Positions 6,505-13,653 of a DNA stretch of 13,759 nucleotides are shown in pieces. The position numbers were made by a program, and so were the translations under genes. The notes under the pieces were generated by a model. That model saw only the letters and a list, made by a program, of their open reading frames with translations. It searched no databases and was not told the DNA's origin. The stretch comes from Bacillota bacterium (GTDB lineage: Bacteria > Bacillota > Clostridia > Clostridiales > Clostridiaceae). Position 1 is the stretch's first letter. Every line of letters begins with the position of its first letter. The DNA lies in assembly GCA_023451395.1 (NCBI GenBank), contig JAEXZL010000196.1:1-13759 (forward strand), in the 5' to 3' direction.

Positions 6505-8493
6505 ATGATAAAGAGTAAATACATTAACGTAATAATTGCTCTTGCAGTAACAATTGCACTAATCTTCTCATGTGTACTTGTTTTTATAGGTAGCAAAGAA
6601 AATACCAATGAAAGCTCTGAAGCTAAAAGCTCTATGGAATATGAAAGCAAGCTTTTTGATAAAGATCAAGTGATGGATATTAATATAGAGGTGGATGAAA
6701 GCAGCTGGCAATCCATGCTTGATAACGCTATGAGTGAAGAATATATCCTATGTGATGTGATTATAAATGGAGACACCTTTTCTTCTGTAGGTATTAGGCC
6801 TAAGGGTAATACCAGCCTAAGCTCCATTGCCAATAATGCTGATACAGACCGATATAGCTTTAAAATAGAATTTGATCACTACATCTCATCTCAAAACTGC
6901 TATGGCTTAGATAAGCTTGTACTTAATAATATTATGTCTGACAAAACCTATATGAAGGAATTCCTTTCCTATGAAATCTTTGATTATCTAGGGGTAACTA
7001 CTCCTCTCTTCTCCTATGCAAATATCAAGGTTAATGGAGAAGAATGGGGTCTTTACCTAGCTATAGAAGCTATGGAAGAGTCCTTTGCGCTTAGAAATTA
7101 TGGAAGTGATTATGGTAAACTCTATAAACCTGAAAGCATGGACATGGGTGGTGAAAAAGGCGAACAAGACAATAATACTTTTCCCCAAAGACCAGATAAT
7201 ACAGCAAACTTCCCTAATGGCGGTATGACTCCTCCTGAAAATCAGCAGAATCAAGAAGAGAAGAACAATACTCCTCCTGAAACCTTCCCAGGAGATAATT
7301 CTGATGAGAATAGTAAAAGCAATATAAATAATCCAATGGATGGAGGAAACAGAGGCGGTGGCTTTGGCGGAAGCAATGGTGGTACAGATCTGGTTTATAA
7401 GGATGATGAAATCTCCAGCTACTCAGGAATCTTTGATAATGAAAGCTTCTCTGGAAATAAGGATGACTATTCTAGAGTTATAAATGCTCTTAAGAATATT
7501 AGCACTGGAACAGACCTGGAAAAGTATATAAATATTGAAGAAGTATTAAAGCATACAGCAGCAAATACAGCCATTGTTAATCTTGATAGCTATTTTAGCA
7601 ATATGAAGCATAATTATTATCTATATGAAGAAGAAGGACAGCTTTCCCTACTCCCATGGGATTACAACCTATCCTTTGCAGGCTTTCAATCAGGAAATGC
7701 TGAAGTTGCGGTTAATTTTCCTATAGATACTCCTGTATCAGGGGTGGAGCTATCAGAAAGACCAATAATAGGAAAACTTCTGAAAATTCCAGAGTATTTA
7801 GAGCTTTATCACAGCTATCTTCAAGAGCTTATTGATGGCTACTTTAATAGCTCTACCCTTTCTAGTAGAATTGATCAGTTAAATTCTCTAATAAATGAAT
7901 ATGTAAAAAATGATCCTACTGCCTTCTATACCTATGAGGAATATACAAACTCCCTGGAGGTTCTAAAAACCTTTGTCACCCTTAGATCAGAAAGCATAGA
8001 GGGACAATTAGATGGTACCATCCCTTCTACAGAAGAAGACCAAAAAGCTCAAGGTGCAAACTTAATATCTGCTGAAGGGTTAAATCTATCTGATCTGGGA
8101 ACTCAGGGAGGAGGAGACAAAGCTAATGGTGGAAAGATGCCAGGAAGCAATACTACTCCAGAGGGTAATACCCTGCCAGGGGGCAATAATAATCAAGATA
8201 AAACCTTGCCAAGAGGCAATGCCATATCAGGAAATAATTCTTCTACAGAAAACAGTAATAATCAGAATAATTCTGGCGCTAATCAGTCAGAAAACAATAT
8301 GGGAAATAATCAGGGTTCTTTTTCTCTTGGTAATAGAGGTCAAGCTCCTAATGATTTCTCTAAATCTGAAACAAATAATTCATCCACCTCTAATATTCTT
8401 TCATCAAATAACATAACAGCTTTACTTATAAGCATATTGATACTTGTTGCTGGATTAGTTTTTGTAATTTCCTTTAAAAGAAAAAAATTTTAA
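6505..8493 (+). CDS. CotH-family kinase-like protein with membrane segments at both ends
   Basis: A 662-residue protein of the family of Bacillus CotH, an atypical kinase that phosphorylates spore coat proteins. TM1 is at about 7-29. The kinase-like region follows: GIRPKGNTS (96-104, Lys100), RYSFKIEFD (116-124, Lys120), LDKLVLNNIMSDKTYMKEFL (135-154), NGEEWGLYLAIEAMEE, and LPWDYNLSF (383-391) with Asp386 as the likely metal ligand. Two low-complexity stretches stand out: a Pro/Asn/Gly-rich insert within the kinase region (about 213-294) and an Asn/Gly/Ser-rich stalk (about 533-632). A second membrane segment (637-657) ends in KRKKF. The charge pattern predicts both termini inside and the kinase-like domain outside. 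The weak RBS (AGGCGGTG) overlaps the preceding stop codon, suggesting coupled translation. Substrate and phosphate donor are unknown. Confidence 0.85.
   Translation: MIKSKYINVIIALAVTIALIFSCVLVFIGSKENTNESSEAKSSMEYESKLFDKDQVMDINIEVDESSWQSMLDNAMSEEYILCDVIINGDTFSSVGIRPKGNTSLSSIANNADTDRYSFKIEFDHYISSQNCYGLDKLVLNNIMSDKTYMKEFLSYEIFDYLGVTTPLFSYANIKVNGEEWGLYLAIEAMEESFALRNYGSDYGKLYKPESMDMGGEKGEQDNNTFPQRPDNTANFPNGGMTPPENQQNQEEKNNTPPETFPGDNSDENSKSNINNPMDGGNRGGGFGGSNGGTDLVYKDDEISSYSGIFDNESFSGNKDDYSRVINALKNISTGTDLEKYINIEEVLKHTAANTAIVNLDSYFSNMKHNYYLYEEEGQLSLLPWDYNLSFAGFQSGNAEVAVNFPIDTPVSGVELSERPIIGKLLKIPEYLELYHSYLQELIDGYFNSSTLSSRIDQLNSLINEYVKNDPTAFYTYEEYTNSLEVLKTFVTLRSESIEGQLDGTIPSTEEDQKAQGANLISAEGLNLSDLGTQGGGDKANGGKMPGSNTTPEGNTLPGGNNNQDKTLPRGNAISGNNSSTENSNNQNNSGANQSENNMGNNQGSFSLGNRGQAPNDFSKSETNNSSTSNILSSNNITALLISILILVAGLVFVISFKRKKF
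8137..8220 (+). repeat. Imperfect 33-36-base tandem repeat within the CotH stalk
   Basis: Three units of the form NTGCCARGRGGCAAT start at 8137, 8173 and 8206. They encode MPGSN, LPGGN and LPRGN, each followed by a variable Asn/Thr/Gln-rich spacer. Slippage at such tracts is a common source of stalk-length variation. Confidence 0.6.
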
Positions 8494-8498
8494 AAAAC

Positions 8499-8538
8499 AG
8501 GAGATTTTCTTTGAATAATTCTTCAAAGAAAGTCTCCT
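8499..8538. terminator. Shared terminator hairpin between convergent genes
   Basis: A 17-bp stem (8499-8515 with 8522-8538, one G-T wobble) closes on a 6-base loop, TAATTC. It starts 5 bases after the CotH stop and ends 1 base before the stop of the minus-strand gene. Read on the minus strand it is followed by GTTTTTTA, a good U-tract; on the plus strand the tail is weaker (ACTAATTAATTTTA). Confidence 0.8.
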
Positions 8539-8539
8539 A

Positions 8540-8911
8540 CTAATTAATTTTATTACCACAGTAAGGACAGTACTCAAACTCTGTATCTAGATTTCTTCCA
8601 CAGTGGCTGCATTTCTTTTTTAAATATTTATTATTAATATTATCTTTTAAATCCCAATAGCTTAATACACCTGTATTTCCCCTTTCAATATCTTCTCCCT
8701 TTTCATTGCTTAAGGAATACATGGCATTACAATTCTCACAAAGGGCATAATATTCTATATTCCATTTAAAAATAGGAATAAAAAACAAATGAAAATACGT
8801 ATAAGACTTAATTATTGTAAGGACTTTTGAGGAACAAATGTTGCAGTCTATCCTCTCCTCTCCTATTTTCTTTTGCTTGCTCTGTACTCCAAATATTCCT
8901 ATAAAAAACAT
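8540..8911 (-). CDS. Zinc-ribbon protein
   Basis: A 123-residue protein with two predicted zinc sites: Cys23/Cys26 with Cys58/Cys61, and Cys101/Cys104 with Cys115/Cys118 (CSHCG...CPYCG). The N-terminal part, with MFFIGIFG and the FHLFFIPIFKWNIEYYALCENC segment, matches a small zinc-ribbon family common in Firmicutes, in which a hydrophobic strand pair sits between the two half-sites. The C-terminal ribbon is a separate rubredoxin-like knuckle. No membrane span is long enough to be certain. The start has a strong RBS (GGGAGGA on the minus strand). It is a single gene, convergent with the CotH operon and divergent from the old yellow enzyme gene. Function is unknown; such proteins often bind other proteins or nucleic acids. 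Confidence 0.8.
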   Translation of the reverse strand: MFFIGIFGVQSKQKKIGEERIDCNICSSKVLTIIKSYTYFHLFFIPIFKWNIEYYALCENCNAMYSLSNEKGEDIERGNTGVLSYWDLKDNINNKYLKKKCSHCGRNLDTEFEYCPYCGNKIN

Positions 8912-8945
8912 CCCTATCCTCCCTTATAAAGCATATATTTATATA

Positions 8946-8954
8946 ATTATAGCA
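8946..8954 (-). promoter_or_regulatory. Extended -10 promoter for the minus-strand zinc-ribbon gene
   Basis: TGCTATAAT on the minus strand is a full extended -10 element. Transcription would start near 8939, giving a leader of about 28 bases containing the RBS. No good -35 box is seen, as is common with extended -10 sites. Confidence 0.5.
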
Positions 8955-9018
8955 TCCATAAATTTTATTTTCCCTTAACCTATGAATATTATTAAAAACA
9001 ATAATTTTTTAATATTAT

Positions 9019-9047
9019 TTGATAATTTGGCAATATTTAAATATAAT
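9019..9047 (+). promoter_or_regulatory. Strong predicted promoter for the old yellow enzyme gene
   Basis: TTGATA (9019-9024), a 17-base spacer and a perfect TATAAT (9042-9047). The start would fall near 9054, immediately before the RBS AGAGGTG (9055-9061), so the leader is only about 13 bases. Confidence 0.7.
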
Positions 9048-9066
9048 TTAAGCTAGAGGTGATTTA

Positions 9067-10092
9067 ATGTCAAAACTTTTCAGCAATATAAAAATTAAAA
9101 ACCTAGAGCTTAAAAATCGAATAGTTATGGCTCCTATGTGTATGAATTCTTCTGATTCCACAGGACATTCAACAGATTGGCACTATGTGCACTACACCAC
9201 CAGAGCCATAGGCGGAAGTGCTTTTATTATTGTAGAGGCCACGGCAGTTGAAAGCAGAGGCAGAATTTATGATAGAGATTTAGGAATATGGGAGGATTCT
9301 CATATTGATGGGTTAAAAAGGATAGCTGCTATGTGTCATGAGCAGGGAAGCAAGATAGGTATACAACTTGGACATGCAGGCAGAAAATCTATGATAAAGG
9401 AAGAAAATCCTATAGCCCCTTCATCAATTCCCTTTGATAAAGGCTTTAGAACACCAGAAGAAATGACTAAAGAAGATATTAAAACCGTCATTAATTCCTT
9501 CAGGGAAGGTGCTGTAAGAGCCTTAAAGGCTGGTTTTGACGCTATTGAGATTCATGGTGCTCATGGCTATCTTATAAATGAGTTCCTTTCACCTATTACT
9601 AATAAACGTACTGATGAATATGGAGGCTCTTTGGAAAATAGAGCCCGATTTATGACAGAGGTAATAAGGGCTGTAAAGGAGGTTTGGCCTTCAGATAAGG
9701 CACTGCTTATAAGGATTTCCGCTGAGGAATATGCTGAAGAAGGTCACCATATAGAGGAATCTATAGAGGTATGTAAAATTGCTGCTTCTGAAGGAATAGA
9801 TGCCATTGATGTAAGTACCGGTGCTGTGGTTAATGTTCCTATAGACATTTTTGCTGGTTACCAGGTTAGTTATGCTGAAAGGATAAAAGAGGCAGTAAAG
9901 CTTCCAGTAATAGCCGGAGGACTCATAAGCTCACCGGATATGGCAGAGGAAATTCTTAAAAATAACAGAGCAGATATGATATTTTTAGGAAGACAACTTT
10001 TAAGAGAGCCTTATTGGCCACTAAGAGCTGCTAAAGAGCTTGATGTAGATCTTGAGTATCCTCATCAATATGAAAGAGGCAAATACAGGTAA
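9067..10092 (+). CDS. namA: Old yellow enzyme, YqjM/NamA-type NAD(P)H:flavin oxidoreductase
   Basis: An FMN-dependent cytoplasmic enzyme that reduces activated C=C bonds of enones and similar compounds. The length, 341 residues, fits the single-domain YqjM class; there is no C-terminal FAD or iron-sulfur part as in 2,4-dienoyl-CoA reductases. Visible residues: the redox-tuning Cys25 in APMCMNSS, Gln100 and His103/Arg106 in GIQLGHAGRK, the substrate-binding pair His163/His166 with Tyr168 in HGAHGYL, the NKRTDEYGGSLENR motif, the phosphate-binding IAGG and FLGRQLLREP segments, and a C-terminal YERG with Arg337, equivalent to the arginine finger that reaches the neighbouring subunit in YqjM. One oddity: the Tyr two residues after the cysteine in YqjM is Asn27 here. 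It stands alone between its own promoter and terminator. The physiological substrate is unknown. Confidence 0.88.
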   Translation: MSKLFSNIKIKNLELKNRIVMAPMCMNSSDSTGHSTDWHYVHYTTRAIGGSAFIIVEATAVESRGRIYDRDLGIWEDSHIDGLKRIAAMCHEQGSKIGIQLGHAGRKSMIKEENPIAPSSIPFDKGFRTPEEMTKEDIKTVINSFREGAVRALKAGFDAIEIHGAHGYLINEFLSPITNKRTDEYGGSLENRARFMTEVIRAVKEVWPSDKALLIRISAEEYAEEGHHIEESIEVCKIAASEGIDAIDVSTGAVVNVPIDIFAGYQVSYAERIKEAVKLPVIAGGLISSPDMAEEILKNNRADMIFLGRQLLREPYWPLRAAKELDVDLEYPHQYERGKYR

Positions 10093-10106
10093 TATAATAC
10101 TTATAT

Positions 10107-10146
10107 AAAAGGGCAGAACTATTTTAAATAGTTCTGCCCTTTTTTA
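10107..10146 (+). terminator. Rho-independent terminator of the old yellow enzyme gene
   Basis: AAAAGGGCAGAACTATTT (10107-10124) pairs with 10126-10143, giving a long perfect inverted repeat whose innermost bases must open as a loop. It is followed by further T residues. Confidence 0.93.
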
Positions 10147-10166
10147 ATTTTTCGTGAATAATTATA

Positions 10167-10175
10167 TGCTATAAT
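10167..10175 (+). promoter_or_regulatory. Extended -10 promoter for the YdjGHI-like operon
   Basis: TGCTATAAT (10167-10175) is a full extended -10 element with no clear -35. Transcription would begin near 10182 and leave an AT-rich leader of about 124 bases with no structure I can defend. No SigW-type promoter (TGAAAC with a CGTA -10) is seen. Confidence 0.5.
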
Positions 10176-10305
10176 TGAATATATTAAAATGTTAATTTTT
10201 GAAAAATTCAATGTTACAAAACTTAGCTTTAGCAAAATTGATAATAACCTTTTAAATCTAATTCTAGGTATTACTTATCTTTATAATTTTGAAAGGAGTG
10301 AGCCT

Positions 10306-11388
10306 ATGACAGTAATAAGTTACAAATGTCCCTGCTGTGGAGCTGCCATTGCATATAATAGTACCTCTAATAACCTTACCTGTGATTACTGTGACAGCAG
10401 CTTCGAACTTGATACTTTAAAAGAATACGAACAAATACTTACTAACTCTTCAGATGAGTCAAGCTATCAATGGGATAATTCTCAAAACCGAGAAGAGTGG
10501 TCTGAGGATGACAAGAAAAACCTCTCCTCATATATTTGTCAATCCTGCGGAGGAGAAATTGTAACAGATGAGACAACCACTGCCACCAGATGTCCCTACT
10601 GTGACAGTGTTACTATAGTGAGCAGCAAACTAAAGGGAGATTTAAAGCCTGACTTATTAATCCCCTTTAAAATAAGTAAAGAAGCTGCAGAAAAAGCACT
10701 AAAAGAATTCTACAAAGGAAAGAAGTTTTTACCCAATATATTTACCACAAAAAACAGAATAGAAAGTATCTCAGGAATATATGTACCCTTTTGGATTTTT
10801 AATTGTGTATCCAATTCTTCCATAACCTATAATGGAACTAGGTTAAGAAGCTGGAGTGATTCAAATTTCAATTATACAGAAACCTCCCATTATCTTATAT
10901 CAAGAAAAGGGACTCTATCCTTTGAGGCTATACCTGTAGATGGCTCTAAGAAAATGGATGATGCCTTCATGGAATCTATAGAGCCCTACGATATCCGAGA
11001 AGCTGTTGATTTTTCTACTGCCTACCTCTCTGGGTATCTGGCAGATAAATATGATGTAGACGAAGAAACCAGCAAGAGCCGCGCAAATGAAAGGGTTCGT
11101 AATAGTACATTAGAGACTTTCGCCGATACTGTTCATGGTTATAATTCAGTTATACCAAAGGATAGCAATATTAATATATTAGATGGCACTGTTAAATATG
11201 GACTTCTTCCTGTTTGGATTCTAAACACTAAATATAATGGAGAAATATACACCTTTGCTATGAATGGTCAGACAGGAAAATTTGTAGGCAAGCTCCCTAT
11301 TGATAATAAAAAATACCTAAAGTGGCTGTTAGGTCTTACTATTATTATAGATATTATTTTAATTCTAATACTTTTCATAATATTTTAG
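10306..11388 (+). CDS. Tail-anchored double zinc-ribbon protein, YdjG-like
   Basis: 360 residues from the ATG at 10306, chosen because AAGGAGTG (10293-10300) precedes it; the frame stays open to an upstream ATG at 10189, but that would add 39 unrelated residues without an RBS. Two TFIIB-like zinc ribbons lie at the N-terminus: Cys8/Cys11 with Cys26/Cys29, and Cys78/Cys81 with Cys96/Cys99. The family segment LLIPFKISKEAAEKALKEFY follows (about 117-136), then a beta-rich domain with YVPFWIFNC. A single hydrophobic helix at about 338-360 forms the very C-terminus, so the protein should be anchored with its bulk in the cytoplasm. Automated annotation sometimes labels such proteins primosomal PriA, which is misleading. 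It heads an operon with TPM and SPFH genes, the order of B. subtilis ydjG-ydjH-ydjI. Confidence 0.82.
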   Translation: MTVISYKCPCCGAAIAYNSTSNNLTCDYCDSSFELDTLKEYEQILTNSSDESSYQWDNSQNREEWSEDDKKNLSSYICQSCGGEIVTDETTTATRCPYCDSVTIVSSKLKGDLKPDLLIPFKISKEAAEKALKEFYKGKKFLPNIFTTKNRIESISGIYVPFWIFNCVSNSSITYNGTRLRSWSDSNFNYTETSHYLISRKGTLSFEAIPVDGSKKMDDAFMESIEPYDIREAVDFSTAYLSGYLADKYDVDEETSKSRANERVRNSTLETFADTVHGYNSVIPKDSNINILDGTVKYGLLPVWILNTKYNGEIYTFAMNGQTGKFVGKLPIDNKKYLKWLLGLTIIIDIILILILFIIF

Positions 11389-11400
11389 GGGGTACTTGGA

Positions 11401-12216
11401 ATGAGAAGATTTACTACAAAAAAAATATTTAGCACCTTGTGTATTCTATGTTTTTCATTGTTTTTACTTCTAATATCAAAGCCCCTAATCTCTTACGGAG
11501 ATACCACCAATGTTATAGATAGTGCAGAGCTGCTTTCCTCTCAGGAGGAGGAAAGTCTTCAGGATCAGATTGAAGATATTAAGAGTAGATATAGCTTTGA
11601 GATAGTTCTTCATACCACCACTGCTACAGAGGGTAAAACTATAAGAGATTACTCTGATGATTTCTTTGACTATAACGGCTATGGCAGCGGTCCTAGCAGA
11701 GATGGATTAATCTTTGTATTAGACATAAATAATAGAGAATATTACTCCTCTACTTCTGGATATGGAATTACAGCCTTTACAGACTATGGCCTGGATTTTA
11801 TCCATGAAAAAATAACCTCCACTCTCTCTGATGGAGATTATTATAAAGCTCTTAGCCATTATTTGAATCTTTCTGATGATCTTCTAAAGCAAGCAACCCA
11901 AGGAGATCCCCTGGATGTAGGAACTAAAAAGCCAGTGAATAAAGGAATATTAGTGCTAATTGCCACAGCGGTATCCTTTATAATAGCACTTATAGTTACA
12001 GGAATTATGAGATTGGGGATGAATACCGTAGGTAAAAATTCTAAAGCCTCTAACTATGTTAAGAATGAGAGCTTAAACCTCACAGAAAAGAGGGATTTAT
12101 TTCTATATAAAAATGTTACCAGAATAAAAAAACCTGAACCATCCTCTAAGGGAGGAAGCTCTACCCATAGAAGCTCCTCTGGGAGAAGCCATGGAGGCAG
12201 AGGTGGCAGTTTCTAA
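11401..12216 (+). CDS. TPM-domain membrane protein, YdjH-like
   Basis: A 271-residue protein. A signal or anchor segment at about 9-32 is followed by a TPM domain (about 36-165) with NVIDSAELLSSQEEESL, the RDGLIFVLDINNREYYSSTS core strand pair and GYGITAFTDYGLDFI. A second membrane helix spans about 181-203. The tail is basic and ends in SSSGRSHGGRGGSF, the Gly/Ser-rich ending typical of this family. The TPM domain is expected outside and the tail inside. TPM domains include a plant thylakoid phosphatase-like protein, but enzymatic activity in this bacterial branch is not established. AGGGGGT overlaps the end of the upstream gene (gap of 12 bases), so the two are co-transcribed. Confidence 0.85.
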   Translation: MRRFTTKKIFSTLCILCFSLFLLLISKPLISYGDTTNVIDSAELLSSQEEESLQDQIEDIKSRYSFEIVLHTTTATEGKTIRDYSDDFFDYNGYGSGPSRDGLIFVLDINNREYYSSTSGYGITAFTDYGLDFIHEKITSTLSDGDYYKALSHYLNLSDDLLKQATQGDPLDVGTKKPVNKGILVLIATAVSFIIALIVTGIMRLGMNTVGKNSKASNYVKNESLNLTEKRDLFLYKNVTRIKKPEPSSKGGSSTHRSSSGRSHGGRGGSF

Positions 12217-12258
12217 AGTAAATACGATTATATTTTGTGATAAAAAGGAGGTTTAATT

Positions 12259-13623
12259 ATGGGACTTATTAAAGCAGGGTTAGGAGCCTTAGGCGGTGTT
12301 CTAGCAGATCAGTGGAAGGAATTTTTTTATTGTGATGCCTTAGATTCAGATATATTAGTAGCTAAGGGACAAAAGAGGGTGTCAGGGCGCTCCTCTAATA
12401 CAAAGGGGAATGAAAATATAATATCTAAAAATTCAGCAATAGCAGTAGCCGATGGGCAATGCATGATTATAGTAGAGCAAGGAAAGGTAGTAGAGCTTTG
12501 TGCTGAACCAGGAGAATACATCTTTGACTCCTCCACAGAGCCGACAATCTTTGCAGGAAATCTTGGTGATAGCATAAAGGAAACCTTTAAAGAGGTAGGA
12601 AAGAGATTTACCTTTGGAGGAGAACCTGGAAAAGATCAAAGGATTTACTATTTTAACACTAAGGAAATAATAGGAAATAAGTATGGGACTGCTAACCCAG
12701 TACCCTTTAGAGTGGTAGATGCTAATATAGGATTGGATATAGATATTTCTATCCGCTGTAATGGTGAATATTCCTATAAAATTGTTAATCCACTGCTTTT
12801 TTATTCCAATGTCTGCGGCAACGTAGAGGATATTTATAGAAGAAATACCATAGATAGCATGTTAAAAAGTGAGCTTATGACAGCTCTTCAGCCTGCCTTC
12901 TCAAAAATATCTGCTATGGGAATACGCTATAGTGCACTTCCTGGACATACTGTAGAGCTGGCTAATGCTCTCAATGAAGTTCTCTCAAGTAAGTGGAGTA
13001 ATCTTAGAGGTCTTAAGATAGCTTCTCTGGGAGTAAACTCTGTAACGGCCTCTAAGGAAGATGAGGATATGATTAAAGAGCTTCAAAGAACTGCTGTTAT
13101 GCGTAATCCAAGCATGGGTGCAGCTACCTTAGTAGGAGCCCAGGCAGATGCCATGAAGGCTGCAGCAAAAAATGAAAATGGTGCTATGATGGGCTTTATG
13201 GGTATGGGCATGGCTCAACAGGCTGGTGGAGTAAATGCCCAAAATCTATATACTATGGGTCAGAATAATAATTCCCAACAGCATAGTTCTGAGCAATCAG
13301 TACATGCTGAGTCCCACATAGATACTCAATCAAAACCTTCCAAGATTAATGAGAGCTGGACATGTAGCTGTGGTGCAGAAAATAATAAAGGCAAGTTTTG
13401 CATGGAATGTGGTAGTCCAAAACCCCATGAGCCTAAGGGCTGGGTATGCTCTTGTGGCACATTAAATAAAGGGAAATTCTGCATGGAATGTGGAAGTAAA
13501 AAGCCAGCAGATGCTCTTCTCTATAAGTGTGACAAATGTGGCTGGGAACCTGAAGACCCAGTTCACCCTCCAAAGTTCTGCCCTGAATGCGGAGATATAT
13601 TTGACGAAAGAGATAAAAAATAA
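12259..13623 (+). CDS. SPFH-type (virion core protein-like) protein with three C-terminal zinc ribbons, YdjI-like
   Basis: A 454-residue cytoplasmic or peripheral membrane protein with a perfect AAGGAGG RBS. Residues 1-20 form an amphipathic Gly-rich start (MGLIKAGLGALGGVLADQWK) resembling a membrane-contact helix. The SPFH-like region covers about 25-290, with KNSAIAVADGQCMIIVEQGKV and the later DANIGLDIDISIRCNGEY strands. A Met/Gly/Gln-rich linker (about 300-365) leads to three zinc ribbons: Cys369/371/381/384, Cys397/399/408/411 and Cys424/427/441/444. The first two are near copies of each other; the third is rubredoxin-like. In B. subtilis the equivalent protein works with YdjG and YdjH to bind the stress protein PspA to the membrane; the same role here is inference. 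No terminator is visible before the insertion sequence. Confidence 0.85.
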   Translation: MGLIKAGLGALGGVLADQWKEFFYCDALDSDILVAKGQKRVSGRSSNTKGNENIISKNSAIAVADGQCMIIVEQGKVVELCAEPGEYIFDSSTEPTIFAGNLGDSIKETFKEVGKRFTFGGEPGKDQRIYYFNTKEIIGNKYGTANPVPFRVVDANIGLDIDISIRCNGEYSYKIVNPLLFYSNVCGNVEDIYRRNTIDSMLKSELMTALQPAFSKISAMGIRYSALPGHTVELANALNEVLSSKWSNLRGLKIASLGVNSVTASKEDEDMIKELQRTAVMRNPSMGAATLVGAQADAMKAAAKNENGAMMGFMGMGMAQQAGGVNAQNLYTMGQNNNSQQHSSEQSVHAESHIDTQSKPSKINESWTCSCGAENNKGKFCMECGSPKPHEPKGWVCSCGTLNKGKFCMECGSKKPADALLYKCDKCGWEPEDPVHPPKFCPECGDIFDERDKK

Positions 13624-13653
13624 ATAAAACACAAAATCCACCATGGGCTATTC

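Noticed and set aside
8126..8416. A 96-codon frame inside the CotH gene
   Set aside because: It is a by-product of the low-complexity stalk in another frame and has no RBS or recognisable motif.
8173..8493. A sortase LPXTG anchor at the CotH C-terminus
   Set aside because: LPGGN and LPRGN lie about 70-80 residues before the final helix and lack the Thr-Gly; the segment just before the helix has no sorting motif, so a plain membrane anchor fits better.
10189..10305. Longer start for the YdjG-like protein
   Set aside because: The 39 extra residues have no RBS and precede a strong RBS and ATG at 10293-10308; translation of the region is probably incidental.
10176..10305. A riboswitch or structured leader before the YdjGHI-like operon
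   Set aside because: The leader is very AT-rich, with only trivial A/T pairings and no terminator-like hairpin or recognisable aptamer motif.
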